64,000 bases of DNA from assembly GCF_003473485.1 (NCBI RefSeq), contig NC_053048.1:48853755-48917754 (forward strand). The letters are read 5' to 3'. Below the pieces are notes generated by a model. It searched no databases, was not told where the DNA came from, and saw only the letters and a program-made list of their open reading frames with translations. The number at the start of each line of letters is the position of its first letter. Position 1 is the stretch's first letter. Positions 11,901 to 24,359 of the stretch are shown in pieces. The DNA is from Medicago truncatula. Its lineage: Eukaryota > Streptophyta > Magnoliopsida > Fabales > Fabaceae. A program made the translations under genes and the position numbers.

Positions 11901-13789
11901 AACAAGAAGTGGGGTCTTCCACTTATGCCTTCTTTGGCTTCAACGGTAAATATTTTAATTTCATCTTTCTACAATAAAAATAAAATAAAATCTTATGGTA
12001 AAAAATTGAACAAATGCTGTTTATTTGGTTCCATAAAAAATAGCTGATAATTTATACTGTTCTGAACTACAATAGGGACTGCGGGAGTGTGGAGAATTTC
12101 GGCGCTGAACGAGGCTGGTGGATGGAAGGATAGGACCACAGTTGAAGATATGGACTTGGCTGTTAGAGCTAGTCTCAAAGGGTGGAAGTTCTTATACTTG
12201 TCAAACTTGAAGGTCCACTTTCATAATTATTTCAAACTCAATAATTCAATCTTGGATTTTTAAAATATTCATAATTAAAGATGTTTTAAAAAACGAACCG
12301 AATCATATGGTTCCTCTGGTTGAACCGTGAACCTACATTGTCTAAGGTTCGGTTATTTAAATGGTTCAATTGAATCTTTATCATGTTTAAGCGGTTTAAA
12401 ACAGTTGAACCATGATTCAGGTTTTGTTGTTAAAGTATTGATTTGAAAAGAAAAAAAATAGAATGCTATAACAAATAAATATATGAAATGGATTGAGTTT
12501 ATATTATTAATTGGTCACTGATTTTAGGTATTTATTTTGAATACAGGTTAAAAATGAACTGCCGAGTACTTTCAAGGCCTACCGTTACCAACAGCATCGT
12601 TGGTCTTGTGGACCAGCCAATCTTTTCCGAAAAATGGTCTTGGAGATTATTAGAAACAAGGTAAGTTTAATGTTGCTTCGTTGAATTATTTTCAATCTAC
12701 AGTACAAAATATACTCATGCTAATAATGTGTATGCATTGCAGAAAGTGTCCTTGTGGAAGAAGATACATGTAATTTACAGTTTCTTCTTTGTTCGGAAAG
12801 TGATAGCACACATCAATACGTTTGTGTTTTATTGCATTGTTCTACCTGCAACAGTTTTGGTACCTGAAGTTGCAGTCCCAAAATGGGGAGCTGTTTATAT
12901 TCCTTCAGTTATCACTCTTCTTAATGCAGTTGGAACTCCAAGGTGTTTATTTCTCTCAACTATTCCTCTATAACTTAAGACATTAGTTAGTTAAAATATC
13001 GAATAATATGTATTTAAATGTATACCTTTTTCAACTACTACTGTGTAACATGCTGTACAAATACATAAGCCAAATTTCCCTTTAAATACAAGAAACTTGT
13101 TATGCAAGTAAAACTTTGTTAACTTGATTGTGTTTTCTACATGTCAGGTCACTCCATTTACTCGTCTTTTGGATTCTATTTGAGAATGTCATGTCTCTGC
13201 ATAGAGCAAAGGCAACTGTTATTGGTCTACTGGAGGCTAGTCGAGTGAATGAATGGATTGTCACTGAGAAACTTGGAGATGCTCTCAAGGCTAAAGCAGG
13301 GACTAAAGCACTCAAGAAGCCTCGATTCAGGATTGAAGACAGGTATAAATTAGTACTATTGTCTTAGTTATTTGATAGCATTCAACTAGTTTTTTAATCA
13401 TGATTGTGTCACAATCTTTAATATTTAGAGCATCGCAATTTAAGCAACTGATGCGACCAATAGTAAATTGTGGTCGCATAGATGTTGCAGAAACTTTTAT
13501 GTCGTGACTCGGATGGCAGTTGCAAACCACTTTTAAAAACTCTGGCATTCAATGATTTCTAAATAGTAAATGTTATATGGTACTTCTACTTACCTACATT
13601 TGTTATCTTTGTTCTCAAATATCAAATAGGATTCACTTGTTAGAACTTGGCGTTGGAATGTATCTCTTCTTTATCGGCTGCTACGATGTCATGTTTGGGA
13701 AAAACCACTTCTTCATCTTTCTCTTTATCCAAGCAATCGCCTTCTTCATCATGGCATTTGGATATGTCGGAACCTTCGTTCCCAACTGA
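8925..13789 (+). CDS. Glucomannan 4-beta-mannosyltransferase, CSLA9-like (9 coding exons)
   Basis: Cellulose-synthase-like A proteins sit in the Golgi membrane and polymerise mannan/glucomannan from GDP-mannose and GDP-glucose for the cell wall. Joining exons 8925-9251, 9355-9453, 9768-10020, 11835-11945, 12076-12212, 12547-12660, 12743-12942, 13148-13342 and 13630-13789 gives 531 aa in one frame; every junction is GT-AG. The GT2 core is complete: DDSTD with Asp134/135, DAD at 194-196, VED at 286-288 and QQHRW at 324-328. There is one hydrophobic segment near residues 38-62, and several after about 350 form the C-terminal membrane part. The start MDRFSS is chosen because upstream in-frame sequence is leader-like and CSLA9 proteins begin this way. 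Intron 3 is long (1.8 kb) and intron 5 holds a repeat. Family assignment is strong; the exact paralogue is inferred. Confidence 0.95.
10021..11834 (+). other. Long intron 3 of the CSLA gene
   Basis: This 1814-bp intron has a GT donor at 10021 and a T-rich AG acceptor at 11833-11834. It splits the codon for Val227. It contains only short open frames with no recognisable domain. The piece near 11270-11330 (cacggcaagtgtctgacacgg) looks like a dispersed repeat fragment, not an exon. Confidence 0.75.
12260..12440. repeat. Repeat fragment in CSLA intron 5
   Basis: The block is rich in 'ggttgaaccg', 'aacgaaccgaatc' and 'gcggtttaaaac' motifs in both orientations, suggesting a degraded inverted-repeat element inside the 334-bp intron. 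Ends and target duplication could not be defined. Confidence 0.4.
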
Positions 13790-14642
13790 AGAAGGACTTG
13801 GTGATTCTTCAATCAGCAATTTCATCTTCTGTTGATTCAATATTGAACACGTTGTAATATATTGCGTTTTCAGCATACTTCTCGTAAATTATAGCTTGTT
13901 AGTTTAAAGGAAAAGATTGTTATTCTTTGAGGTTTTGCATAAGGGTCAGTGACTCTTGAAGAGTTTAGTTTTCTTGTGAATATTCAAAAAAGACAGAAAA
14001 TATATGAAGTCCTTCTCATGGAAGATAAGTCCACAGAACAAGAACAAGGCAGCAGTCTACTGACATCGATCCTTAGGGAAGCAATAATGTTGTATTGGAT
14101 GGATTGTTTATAATAAGATTTTGTAGTTCATTTTGATTTCATTTTTTTTCTTGAAGTTGTATTTGTTGGAAAAATAAGTCGCTTCAAGAAATTGATAAAA
14201 TACATAAAGTTCCATTTTGCATAATATTTTTTAAATTCTCCTGTTTTGACGTTTGACACAAGTTTTAAGGAGTAATTAAAGTATATAAACATTTGTGTTT
14301 TTTTACTTAAATGTCCTTATTTATCATTAAATTCACATGTGATAAACCAAAGGTTGCAACTACTTTAATAGTTTATTGTGTTTTTCAACAAGGGTAAACT
14401 TGATAAAACAATATTAAATTCACTAAAACATCAAAAGTTTTGGAATATAGTTGAAGTTCTAAAACATCAAAAGAAAAGAAATAGAGGGAGTATACGATAT
14501 CATTATGGATCATGCTAATATATGTTTTAAAACACATGTTAATTTTCAATTTTTTAGAAAATGGGATACATATTTCATCGAATTACGATCCTCTCCATTT
14601 AAAATTCTTTTGATTTCTTCTATTTGAAAAAAATAAAATAAA
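13790..14642. other. CSLA 3' UTR and intergenic spacer
   Basis: The first ~340 bp probably form the CSLA 3' untranslated region; AATAA-type signals occur near 14110. The remainder is AT-rich with no gene. Confidence 0.5.
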
Positions 14643-14958
14643 GGCAAAATTACACTTTTAGTCCCTTAACTTAATTTCAGGTAACAGTTTGGTCCTTTAT
14701 CTTTTTTTCATTTCAATTTGGTCCTTTTTGTCCATTTTTATATACATTTTTAAGCTTCAAATCTAATATTCTTATGCAAACATAGACTAGGATCATAGAT
14801 TTGAAGATTGAAAGACCATAAGAAAATAAAATCATGAATTTTAAACTTAAAAATTCATATGAAAATGGACAAAAATGACCAAATTGAAATGAAAAAAAGA
14901 TAAACAACCAAATTGTTACATGAAATTAAGTTAAGACACTAAAAGTGTAATTTTGTTT
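14643..14958. mobile_element. Foldback MITE (about 316 bp)
   Basis: The left arm caaaattacacttttagtcc is inverted at the right end, and pairing continues through 'aatttggtcctttttgtcca'. The A-rich flanks (aaaataaa on both sides) prevent an exact duplication call. Confidence 0.75.
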
Positions 14959-15308
14959 AAAATAAAATACAGAGAAGTTTAAAAAATATATATAAAGTAA
15001 TTAATGGTACTATTTAGCATAACTGTTGAGAAATATAAACATCCTACAAAACCCATAATTTGGGCTTCTAAATGAGACTTATGCATAGTTTATTTGAATC
15101 AAGTTTATTCCAACGTTTGTACCCAAAAAAATGTGAAAGTTATGCATGGTCTATTTGAATCGAGTTCAATCCTACATTTGTATAAAAAATAAAAAATAAA
15201 AAAATAAAAAAAAAATAAAAAAAGTTCAATCTAGAGAAATGGAGTGTGAATTCCCTACGATCTAGCAAATTGTATGATCGTAAAACTATTAGATATACAA
15301 GAAAATGA

Positions 15309-15340
<32 letters not shown>

Positions 15341-15935
15341 TGTCTCATTTCAGAGAGAACAAGTTGAAAAATGACAGGGATGGAGACGGGGAGAATTAAG
15401 AGTAGAGATTACAATGGATATTCACGGGAAGCAAAGTATTCATCGGCTACTCACTTATGAAATAAAATTGATATTATTGTCAACTTCGTATTAGTCCTTG
15501 TTGATGTCCGTTAGATGGGTATTTTACAAATTTTGAATCATCATCACAAACGTACGTCCATCAAACTCTAAAATAGGTGGTTCTTGCCAAACATGAGATG
15601 TGAGTGCAGAATACAATATCATTGCTCCATCTTTGTATCCAGTAAACTATTCATCTTGCTTTGACGAATTTTATCCACTGACATCAACAATCCATTAAGT
15701 GAGAGAATTTAGCAAGTTAATACAAAAAAATCCATAAATTGTCCTCGCAAGAGATTAACTCAACTCAATTGATATGAACAATACATAAAATTGTCCACAC
15801 ACAAAATCCATTATTTGGAGTAGAGAGAGTATCAATTTCCCTCTAACAAGAGAGAATTTAGTAAAACCCTCTAAACCCTCTCTTTCACGCCTACGCTTTC
15901 TCATTCACCATTCACCATACACAACAGGAGTAACA
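14959..15935. other. Intergenic and PPR 5' region with a (GA)n tract
   Basis: It holds A-rich low-complexity sequence near 15180-15225 and a GA microsatellite at 15313-15340. Just before the PPR start are plant-leader-like CT-rich stretches with two 'accctctaaacc' repeats. No other gene is seen. Confidence 0.55.
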
Positions 15936-18266
15936 ATGTTTCTGAGAAGACGCACCTTTCTTCATCTTCTTCCCAATTCAAACTTCAACAATTCCATTTC
16001 ATTCTTCTGTTCCGAATCACTCACACTTCCTCAAAATCAACAACAATGGCTTCAAAAATTCCAACATATTCAATCCTTAATCGACCAAGATCGCACTCAA
16101 CACGCCCAAAACCTCTTCAAATACCTTATTCTCTCCAAAGTTCCTTACTCATTTCCCTCGCAAATTCACTCCCTCCTATCCAAACCCATCTTTCTAGAAA
16201 CCCTCTTTCCCTTTTGTTCCAATCCCAATGCCATCCACAGAGTCATTGAACTCTTCTATTCCATGAAAAACGACGGCTTTATCCTTCCCAATTGTTTTAT
16301 CAACCGTCTTCTACAATCCCTTGTTGATTTACGCCACTTTCAAAAGGCCATTACTCTTTTTAATGATGTTGCTGAATCCGGTGTTCGACCCGATAGTTTT
16401 GCTTATGGAAAAGCTGTTCTTTCTGCTGCTATGTTGAAGGATTTAAATAAGTGTTTTGAGCTGATTAATTTAATGGAGAAAGATGGAATTCGTCCTACTA
16501 CTTATGTGTATAATTTAGTGTTGGGTGGGTTGTGTAAAGCCAAGAAAATAAAGGATGCAAGGAAGGTGTTTGATGAAATGATTCAAAGAAATGTTGTTCC
16601 TAATACTGTGACTTTTAATACGCTTATTGATGGGTATTGTAAGGTGGGTGGAATAGACGAAGCTTTTAGATTGAGGGCTAGGATGAATGGTCCGTATTCG
16701 AAGGCTAATGTTGTTACTTACAATTGCTTGTTAAGTGGTCTTTGTGGTTTGGGGAGATTGGAAGATGCTAAGAGGGTGTTGTTGGAGATGGAAAGGAAAG
16801 GTTTTTTGCCTAGGGGGTTTTCGAGTCTTGTATTTGATGATCAGTTGATGAGTGGAAATGAAAATGGTTTGTTAAATGGAAATGGAACACAGGTCGATGA
16901 GTGGACTTGTAATGCTTTGTTGAATGGACTGTGCAAGGTAGGAAAGGTTGAAAAGGCCAAAGAGATTTTGGCAAAGCTAGAAAGTAATGGAGTGGTTCCA
17001 AGTCCAGTATCATATAATATACTGGTGAATGCTTATTGCCAAAAGGGTGACTTGAATAAAGGTATATTGACAGCTGAAGAAATGGAAAAACGGGGGTTGA
17101 AGCCTAGTTATGTCACCTTCAATACCCTGATTAACAAGTTTTGTGAAACTGGGGATTTGAACCAGGCAGAGAGATGGGTTAAGAAGATGATAGAGAAGGG
17201 TGTTTCTCCCACTTTGGAGACTTATAACTCTTTGATTAATGGTTATGGAATGACGTGTGATTTTGTCAGGTGTTTTGAGATTTTTGAGGAAATAGAAAAT
17301 AAAGGGATGAAGCCTAATGTCAAAAGCTATGGTTCTCTTATAAACTGTTTGTGCAAAGATGGTAAGCTTCTTGATGCTGAGATTGTGCTTGGGGATATGG
17401 TAACTCGCGGGGTTTCTCCAAATGCAGATATATATAATATGCTCATTGAAGCTAGTTGTTCACTGAGTAAACCGAAAGATGCTTTCAGATTTTTAAATGA
17501 AATGATACAAAATGGAATAGATGCAACTATTGTGACATACAATACTTTAATAAATGGAATTGGGAAAAACGGAAGGGTAACAGAAGCTGAGAATCTGTTT
17601 CTCCATATGACCAGGAAGGGATATAAACCAGATGTGATTACATACAATTCCTTAATGTCAGTATACGCAATGTCAGGAAACCCCGAAAAATGCCTTGAAT
17701 TGTACGATAATATGAAGAAGCGGGGCATAAAACCTTCAATTGGGACTTTCCATCCTTTGATCAATTCATGCAGGAAAAAAGGTGTAGTGACAATGGAGAA
17801 AATGTTTCAAGAAATGTTAGGAATGAAATTGATTCCAGATCGAGCTGTATATAATGAAATGATTTATGGTTATGCTGAAGATGGAAATGTTCTGAAGGCA
17901 ATGTCTTTGCACCAACAAATGGTTGATCAGGGAATTGATTCCGACAAGGTGACTTACAACTGCTTGATTCTAGCACACCTTAGAGATCAAAGGGTCTCAG
18001 AAATAAAGCATATTTTAGATGATATGAAGGCAAAGGGTTTGGTTCCAAAGGCTGATACATATAAAATTCTGGTTAAGGGACATTGTGACTTAAAAGATTT
18101 CAACGGTGCGTATTTTTGGTACAGGGAAATGTTTGATTCTGGTTTCATTTTAAATGATTGCATTTGCTCTCAGCTAATATCCGGGCTTAGAGAGGAGGAA
18201 ATGCTACACGAAGCTGAAATTGTATCCTCAGAGTTGACTAGTGAACTTCAACAACTTGAAGGCTAA
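15936..18266 (+). CDS. Pentatricopeptide repeat protein, P class, mitochondrial (At5g12100-like)
   Basis: P-class PPR proteins bind organellar RNA through tandem 35-residue helical hairpins and act in processing, stability or translation. This single 776-aa exon has an Arg/Ser-rich start (MFLRRRTFLHLLP), a typical mitochondrial presequence. From about residue 95 to about 765 it is an almost unbroken array of repeats, visible in the recurring 'TYN.LI.G.CK.G...A...F..M...G..P' pattern at 35-residue spacing. No E, E+ or DYW domain follows, so editing is not indicated. The last segment (KGHCDLKDFNGAYFWYREM) and overall length resemble Arabidopsis At5g12100. Lack of introns is usual for this family. 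RNA target unknown; the At5g12100 match is from recall, not a search. Confidence 0.93.
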   Translation: MFLRRRTFLHLLPNSNFNNSISFFCSESLTLPQNQQQWLQKFQHIQSLIDQDRTQHAQNLFKYLILSKVPYSFPSQIHSLLSKPIFLETLFPFCSNPNAIHRVIELFYSMKNDGFILPNCFINRLLQSLVDLRHFQKAITLFNDVAESGVRPDSFAYGKAVLSAAMLKDLNKCFELINLMEKDGIRPTTYVYNLVLGGLCKAKKIKDARKVFDEMIQRNVVPNTVTFNTLIDGYCKVGGIDEAFRLRARMNGPYSKANVVTYNCLLSGLCGLGRLEDAKRVLLEMERKGFLPRGFSSLVFDDQLMSGNENGLLNGNGTQVDEWTCNALLNGLCKVGKVEKAKEILAKLESNGVVPSPVSYNILVNAYCQKGDLNKGILTAEEMEKRGLKPSYVTFNTLINKFCETGDLNQAERWVKKMIEKGVSPTLETYNSLINGYGMTCDFVRCFEIFEEIENKGMKPNVKSYGSLINCLCKDGKLLDAEIVLGDMVTRGVSPNADIYNMLIEASCSLSKPKDAFRFLNEMIQNGIDATIVTYNTLINGIGKNGRVTEAENLFLHMTRKGYKPDVITYNSLMSVYAMSGNPEKCLELYDNMKKRGIKPSIGTFHPLINSCRKKGVVTMEKMFQEMLGMKLIPDRAVYNEMIYGYAEDGNVLKAMSLHQQMVDQGIDSDKVTYNCLILAHLRDQRVSEIKHILDDMKAKGLVPKADTYKILVKGHCDLKDFNGAYFWYREMFDSGFILNDCICSQLISGLREEEMLHEAEIVSSELTSELQQLEG

Positions 18267-21200
18267 CAAATGATACATACCATTGTACATTATCCAACTT
18301 TACCATTTTGGCAATATTATCTGAATAAGTACCAGTTTCTCTTTTACCTCTCTCTTTTTCTCTAGATTCATCAAATAGATTTTTAGTTCGTAACTTTGAC
18401 AGATTAAATATATAGTTGAAATAATAGGGGATTAATGGAAAAGGAGGAAAGACACAAAAGTACAAGTTTCACTGATTTTTTCTTTTTAACAATAAAGAGT
18501 CACTAATAGATGTTTATATACTTGTTAGTAAAATTACTAGAACAAGTTTTATCTCACAAGGTATTAAATCAAAACGATGTCACAATTTCTTATCATGCGT
18601 CAGGTTCAATGATATTAACGTTACAATTTAGTAAGGTAAACACAATTAGTATATCAACATAATATGGCTCCCAAATTGATAAAAATCATAACATTCCAAT
18701 AGTGTGTATATTGTATCTTTTGTTGCAGAAGGGTCTCCAGTGCCACTTACGCCAGTCTTGTCGAGACTTCTTTTTTTTTACGGTTTGTAGAAACTTTTGT
18801 TATTCATCAATTTTCAGTCATTAATGTGCAGTTTCATTTTCCTATAGTATTTACCATTGCAATAAATCATGGAAAATCAATCAAATTCTGATGCAGGTAC
18901 TACACTCCCCACGCCCCCCCTAATAACTGTTGATCGCACCATCCTGACTTTGCTTACCTAGTTTCTTAGCTCTTCTAGAACATCAATTCCATGCAGAGGT
19001 TCATCACTGAGACGTTCAACTTTTTCTCTTCCCATCTCTAGTTCAGATTTACTTATGCCACAAGAATATTGTGCGTTCTCTGAAACTGTCAGACTGCAAC
19101 AGAGAGTTGAAAACTATACATTCTAATTGACTAGGTATTTCATTCTTTCAAAACTCTGGAGCCTCACCGGTTCTCTGCTTGCAGTGACCTATGTACTTTT
19201 GCTTGCACCGTACAAAATGAAGCTTGTGCCTGTCTTTAAACTATATATAGGCAGTTCTCCTTGGGAGCTCTTGTTTAAACAAGTGTTATTTGCTGCCTTA
19301 GACATCTTAGTTTAACTGGTTCCGCATCATGGAAGATTTATCTTCTGTTCCTTTCTTGTTTGCTCAAAATGCATGTCAGTTGAGTTGCATAGATTCTTTG
19401 TACTTAATTTCACAAAATACATGTGGAGAAACTTGATGGCACTTGAATCCCGAATTGATAGTGGAAATTGAATATAAGCTTGACTAGGGAATGATATTAC
19501 CACAAGATCTATTCACAGGTTTATAGCAGCTTTGACTAGCTTATGGTGTATATAATAGTGTAGCTTATTGTTATCATGTTCATGAATTTGAACAGAATCC
19601 TTAAAAAGAAAACCTGGGGTTCAAATTTCTGCAAGCTAACCTTCTAATCTCATGTTCTTAGTGAACCTCTCATCATGGAATAGCTTTGACACATTTTTCC
19701 AAACTAATGAGGGAGCTATGGGTTTGTGAAGATCGAAGTTGGATCTCAAGTAAATTTATTTGATCATCCTCTATTCCTGTGTAACATTATTTTTCTAGTT
19801 ACAATTGCAATTTTGTAGCTCCCTCCCTCCATCCCCGTACTCATTGTACATATATTAATAAGAAATGGCTGTGCAATTAATGTGTTTATTAAGCCCTTAA
19901 TAGTTATCGTTATTAGCTTTCTTTTTGTTAGTATATATTAAATTTAAATTCTAAATAAATTGAACAATTTACTTAATAATTATGAGTAAGTGCTGGTTGG
20001 TTAAGTAAAAGTGTGGATAAAATATCATTACACGAAGTCCATTCAAAAAGATGTGCCAAGAATACTCCTTTTTTTCTTTAACAAGTGATGTGATTACTCT
20101 TAAGAAATAGTAGAAATAAAGAGAAATTTCTACTGAATTTTAACACAGCTGCAGGCAGCAGCTGTGTAACTAAGGTTGCAATTTTTTTTAATATACTCAT
20201 GATTTATGGATATTCCTAATTCCTTTTGATAAATCAGCACCAGTGGAGTGGACGGCCTGTTCTCAACATTATTTTGTAGCATGGTATTCCGAAACTTTAA
20301 AAATGGCGTTGTTGCTAATTACTGTATGAGTTCAAAATTTCATTCGTGTTTTGTAAATAAAACATTTCACTGTTGAAATGAAAATTAATGAGATGTATTG
20401 AAAAATATCATGCTAAGGGACACTGGAATTCAAGATTAAACGGAAAGCACTTTTTGGTACAGGGACGTGATTGAGAGTGTTGGTGGTATATCTACTATAT
20501 GCTGAAACAGGAAGACAAAGACATGAAGATTCACAATTTGTCTCCACGAAATGTAAGATGAAGATGGTGGAAAATGAAAACCTGAACTGGTGGACATTTT
20601 TAATCATAATTGCTGATTTTTACACGAATTTGTGGTAACGATGCTATCAAAGTTGGGAATTTAGTTGACAAATCAATTTTGAAGATAGGATTTCGTTGTT
20701 AGGAAATTTTACTGCTTAGAATATCAACTTATAAAAAAATAAAAATAAAACAAGTATATTGTAGGTCTTTATCACTAGATTAAGGATCCTACATCTCCTA
20801 GCCGGTTGTCCCTGTTGATAATTGTTTGTGAGGCTGAAATTCTGCCGGGCTTTGCTAGAAAAGAACAAATATGGTAATAAGTTTTCTGTGCGCGTACATG
20901 CATCGCGTTGCAATCTCTTGTCTGATCATGACAACGATCAAAAGAAAATGCCAGAAAAGCTTCAGAAACCAAAAAAAATCATTCCAACATGTATTTCACG
21001 GATACTTGCTTCTTTTGCTTAGTGAAAAAACGTAGATTAGAACAAAGAGTGATACTTGAACTAGTGTTGATCTTACCAGAACGAATGCACCGGATCTTAT
21101 CAAAGTTTTGCAGCTAATCAAAATTCAACGGGGTTAGTCTTGTGACGCTTTGTCTGCATAACTTGTCTGTGCATGTTTGATACTAAGGTGGATTTGCCGT

Positions 21201-21804
21201 CACTGAGCCACCATAATTTTACAAAACCTAAAAATGGATTTTATGCCCAAATTATAGACAAGAGAAGAATGGTACCATAATATTGAGAGCCTTGGGAATT
21301 AGGAAGTTAAAAAATTCTTATTAAACAGTCATTAGTGTGGGTCATTTATCAAACAGTTTGCACTCTTACAAGAATGTTTCGATATGAATTTCATACACTT
21401 TGAGTATGTTACTGGTTCTGTATCAAAATCACATCATAACATAACTCCTAAATCATGCTTTGGAAAATAAAGCACCATTATGACATTTCCACTTCCACTT
21501 TGATACCAATCATACACTTAATTTAATTTGCAGCATTGCAAAAATGATATGCATGAACATACTACAAATTATCAACTAAAGACAACTATTCAATCAACCA
21601 CTAACCAATGCATACAATGAAAATATAATTCACCAACAAATCACCACAAAGCTCAACAGTTAATCATCATCACAAAATAGAATTAGGACAATAAACACCA
21701 ATTAGGTCAAATCCACTCCAAATTATTATTAAGAAAACCAAAACCAAAAAAGTGCATTAACCTTAACCGATTAAACATGTTGTAAGACATAATAGAAAAT
21801 TGAT
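18267..21804. other. PPR 3' region and intergenic sequence
   Basis: No conserved coding sequence follows the PPR stop. The first 1.5 kb is less AT-rich than other spacers and has AG acceptor-like sites (for example ttgttgcag near 18720), so a spliced 3' UTR is possible but unproven. A perfect 10-bp-arm hairpin around cacagctgc/gcagctgtg lies near 20143-20167. Nothing else supportable. Confidence 0.4.
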
Positions 21805-22458
21805 TCAAAGAACTTTGAGAATATCATCAGCACCACTGAAAGTAAAAGCACCACCTTCCTCCAAATTGAAAAGCTTAACAACACCATCTTCAGCCAACAA
21901 AGCATAACGTCTTGACCTAACACCCAATCCAACAGGTTTATCACTCAAATCAAGCTCAACACCAATTGCTTTCGTGAAATCACCATTCCCATCAGACAAA
22001 AGCACCACTTCATCATTAACCTTCAAATCCTCCTTCCACGCTTTCATCACGAACGCATCGTTCACCGAAATGCAAGCGATGGTGTCAATTCCCTTCGCTT
22101 TTAGCTCCGCTGATTTCTCCACGAATCCAGGAACGTGTTTCTGTGAGCATGTTGGTGTGAAGGCTCCTGGAACGGCGAAGAGGACTGCTTTTTTGCCTTT
22201 TGTTAGGTCGGAGACGGTTATAGTTTGGACTTCGCCGGCGGGGTCGAGGTAGGAGAAGGTGGATTCGGGGAGTTTGTCGCCGACGGAGATGGTGGCGGAG
22301 ATTTTGGGGGAAGAGGAGAATCGGAGAGGTTTTGAGTTGAAGCGGTTGAATTTGAGAGGGAGGGTGAAGTTGGAAGAGAGGGTTTTGGTTTTGGGAGATA
22401 AGAGTGAGGTAGTGGTAGAAGATGAGAGGAGTCTGGAGAAAGAGAGTGATGTTGCCAT
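21805..22458 (-). CDS. PRXIIE: Type II peroxiredoxin, chloroplastic (PRXIIE)
   Basis: This thiol peroxidase reduces H2O2 and organic hydroperoxides, with glutaredoxin or thioredoxin as electron donor in plastids. The 217-aa single exon begins with a Ser/Thr-rich, acid-poor stretch of about 55 residues ([18 protein letters not shown]), a classic chloroplast transit peptide. The mature Prx5-type domain starts near [10 protein letters not shown]. The peroxidatic Cys104 is in PGAFTPTCS and the second cysteine, Cys129, in [13 protein letters not shown]. The spacing and the conserved C-terminal [13 protein letters not shown] fit type II. Family members for the plastid isoform are also intron-less. 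It converges on the upstream PPR gene. No defects seen. Confidence 0.95.
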   Translation of the reverse strand: MATSLSFSRLLSSSTTTSLLSPKTKTLSSNFTLPLKFNRFNSKPLRFSSSPKISATISVGDKLPESTFSYLDPAGEVQTITVSDLTKGKKAVLFAVPGAFTPTCSQKHVPGFVEKSAELKAKGIDTIACISVNDAFVMKAWKEDLKVNDEVVLLSDGNGDFTKAIGVELDLSDKPVGLGVRSRRYALLAEDGVVKLFNLEEGGAFTFSGADDILKVL

Positions 22459-23569
22459 TGTTGATTTGGAAGAGTGAGAGAGAGTGAGTAGAAGGTGTTT
22501 GTGGAAATGAATGAATGAAGAAGGTGAAGTATGAATGAAGATGAATCTTGCCTCAACCTTACCACAAAATTAGGTTATTCTTACTACTTGGCTGCTTCTT
22601 CTTCTGCCAGGTAGCACCTTCTCTTACCAAACATATCGTTATTTTCGCCAACTAACAGTGATTTTTTCAGACAAAACAAAATAGAATTTTATTTTTTTTA
22701 TTTGCACTCAAACTAAGATTGATCTTGGAGCTGATTATAATTGAAATTGATCTCAGAACTATACTAAATTAATGGCATTCAGTTAATTTGAAGGAAAAAA
22801 AATATTAACATTTCATCCAAATGATTTGGGTAAAATATAATTAATTAAAAATAATTCTAACATGTATTTTGAAAATGGTTTAAAATTTATTTTGCAAAGA
22901 AAGATACTGACATTTAAAAATGTCCTGTCGATAAAAAAAATTAAAATTCATCTTTCTTGAAATTAAAGAGGCTAAACCAAAAGATAAAACTAAAATGCGA
23001 AAATTCAATATATATTCACATATATTTATAATTTCCCTCAAAAAAAAAACATATATTTATATAATTTGGATACAGTAAAAAAAATACCAATGTCTCTTAT
23101 GAGTGATAGACACATATGATAAATTAACGAAATTAAAGGCCCTTAATTGATGTGCCACGTGTCGACCATTGTGGGTGCCACGTCAGCGAAGACTAAGTCA
23201 AAAGTGGTCTTGGGGGTCAAAACTGCCAAATACCCAATACATAGGGGGCTGTTTTATATTTTAATTAGTTAGAGGTCAAAATCGTAACTTTCAAAAAGAT
23301 AGGAGGTCAAAAGTGCAATTAAACCTAAAAAAAAATGCATGTTTTCTTTAAATATTTTTCATGAAAAAAAAATGAAGCATTTTCTTTTTGTTTTTCGGAA
23401 GAAACCCCAATCAAACATTAGAAGAAATGTGCAGAAACTTGAATTCAGCAATGGAAGAAGGATGGTGACGTTTTTTTTAGAGAAAACATAAAGATGGTTT
23501 GAAGTCTTCATGGAAAACATAACTGAAAATGAAATATTATTAATAAATTGTAATTACATATTTACCTTT

Positions 23570-23690
23570 CAGTTTAACTTGTTTTTAAAAAGAAAAGTTG
23601 GGGTGTTTTGTCCAAATAAAAAGATGTTGTGTGCTAAAACACACCTTAGTAAAAGCGGGTGGATGTGTTGTAGCATTGCCTTTACTTTTT
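23570..23690 (+). repeat. Dispersed repeat, related inverted copy at 63145-63245
   Basis: The block with 'ggtgttttgtccaa', 'gatgttgtgtgctaaaa' and 'ggatgtgttgtagca' matches, in the opposite orientation, the block at 63145-63245 (ggtattcttgtccaa, ggtgttggttgctaaaa, ggtctattgtagca). The two share order and spacing at moderate identity. The family is unknown. Confidence 0.6.
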
Positions 23691-24227
23691 AATTATATTT
23701 TTGACTGGTTGGATTTTTTTTATTTTTTACGAACTGGTTGAAATTCTTAATCAATGTGTTTGTGAAATATTTTTTGACAGTGACTTTGTTAATAAATTAA
23801 GTCAGTTTGTGTAGGAAGATGACAAAACAATTAGGTTGGAAATAGAGGTTGATATTTTCACATCCTTTGTAATTGTCGCCAGGGACCCCGCCTACGTGGA
23901 AGATTCCTGAGTATATTGTTTGTTTCCCAGCCCGAAAGGGCATCCATATTTTAAAATCATTTTGGTATAAAAATATTTTCTCCTATTTTTATTAGTCCAA
24001 AAGATAGCACTGCTTATTTTTAATTACTTAATATTACTGTTCACTAACGACTTCAAAAAAAATACTGTTCACTGAAAAATTTAGATATTATAATTGAATT
24101 ACGCGGTATTAAAAATTGATTTTGGTTGTATTGATTTCGATAATAGTGGGTTAAATTTAAAATGATTTGGGTTAAAATGTATTTATAAAAAAAAAAAAAA
24201 ATTATCATCTCATAATGTTTGGACTTT

Positions 24228-24229
<2 letters not shown>

Positions 24230-24260
<31 letters not shown>
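24230..24260. repeat. (TA)n microsatellite
   Basis: Uninterrupted TA dinucleotides for about 30 bp. Confidence 0.95.
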
Positions 24261-24262
<2 letters not shown>

Positions 24263-24359
24263 TTTGGTGTAGGATAATTCAAGTGGTAGTTTTTTTTTTT
24301 TTTTTGAAAGAATAATTCAAGTAGTAGTTAAGTTTGTTAGTATTACTTTTAGTTGGTTA

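Noticed and set aside
13640..13876. Minus-strand open frame over the last CSLA exon
   Set aside because: Antisense shadow of the coding exon.
19127..19315. 62-codon hydrophobic frame after the PPR gene
   Set aside because: Short, isolated, no conserved features; probably 3' untranslated or spacer sequence.
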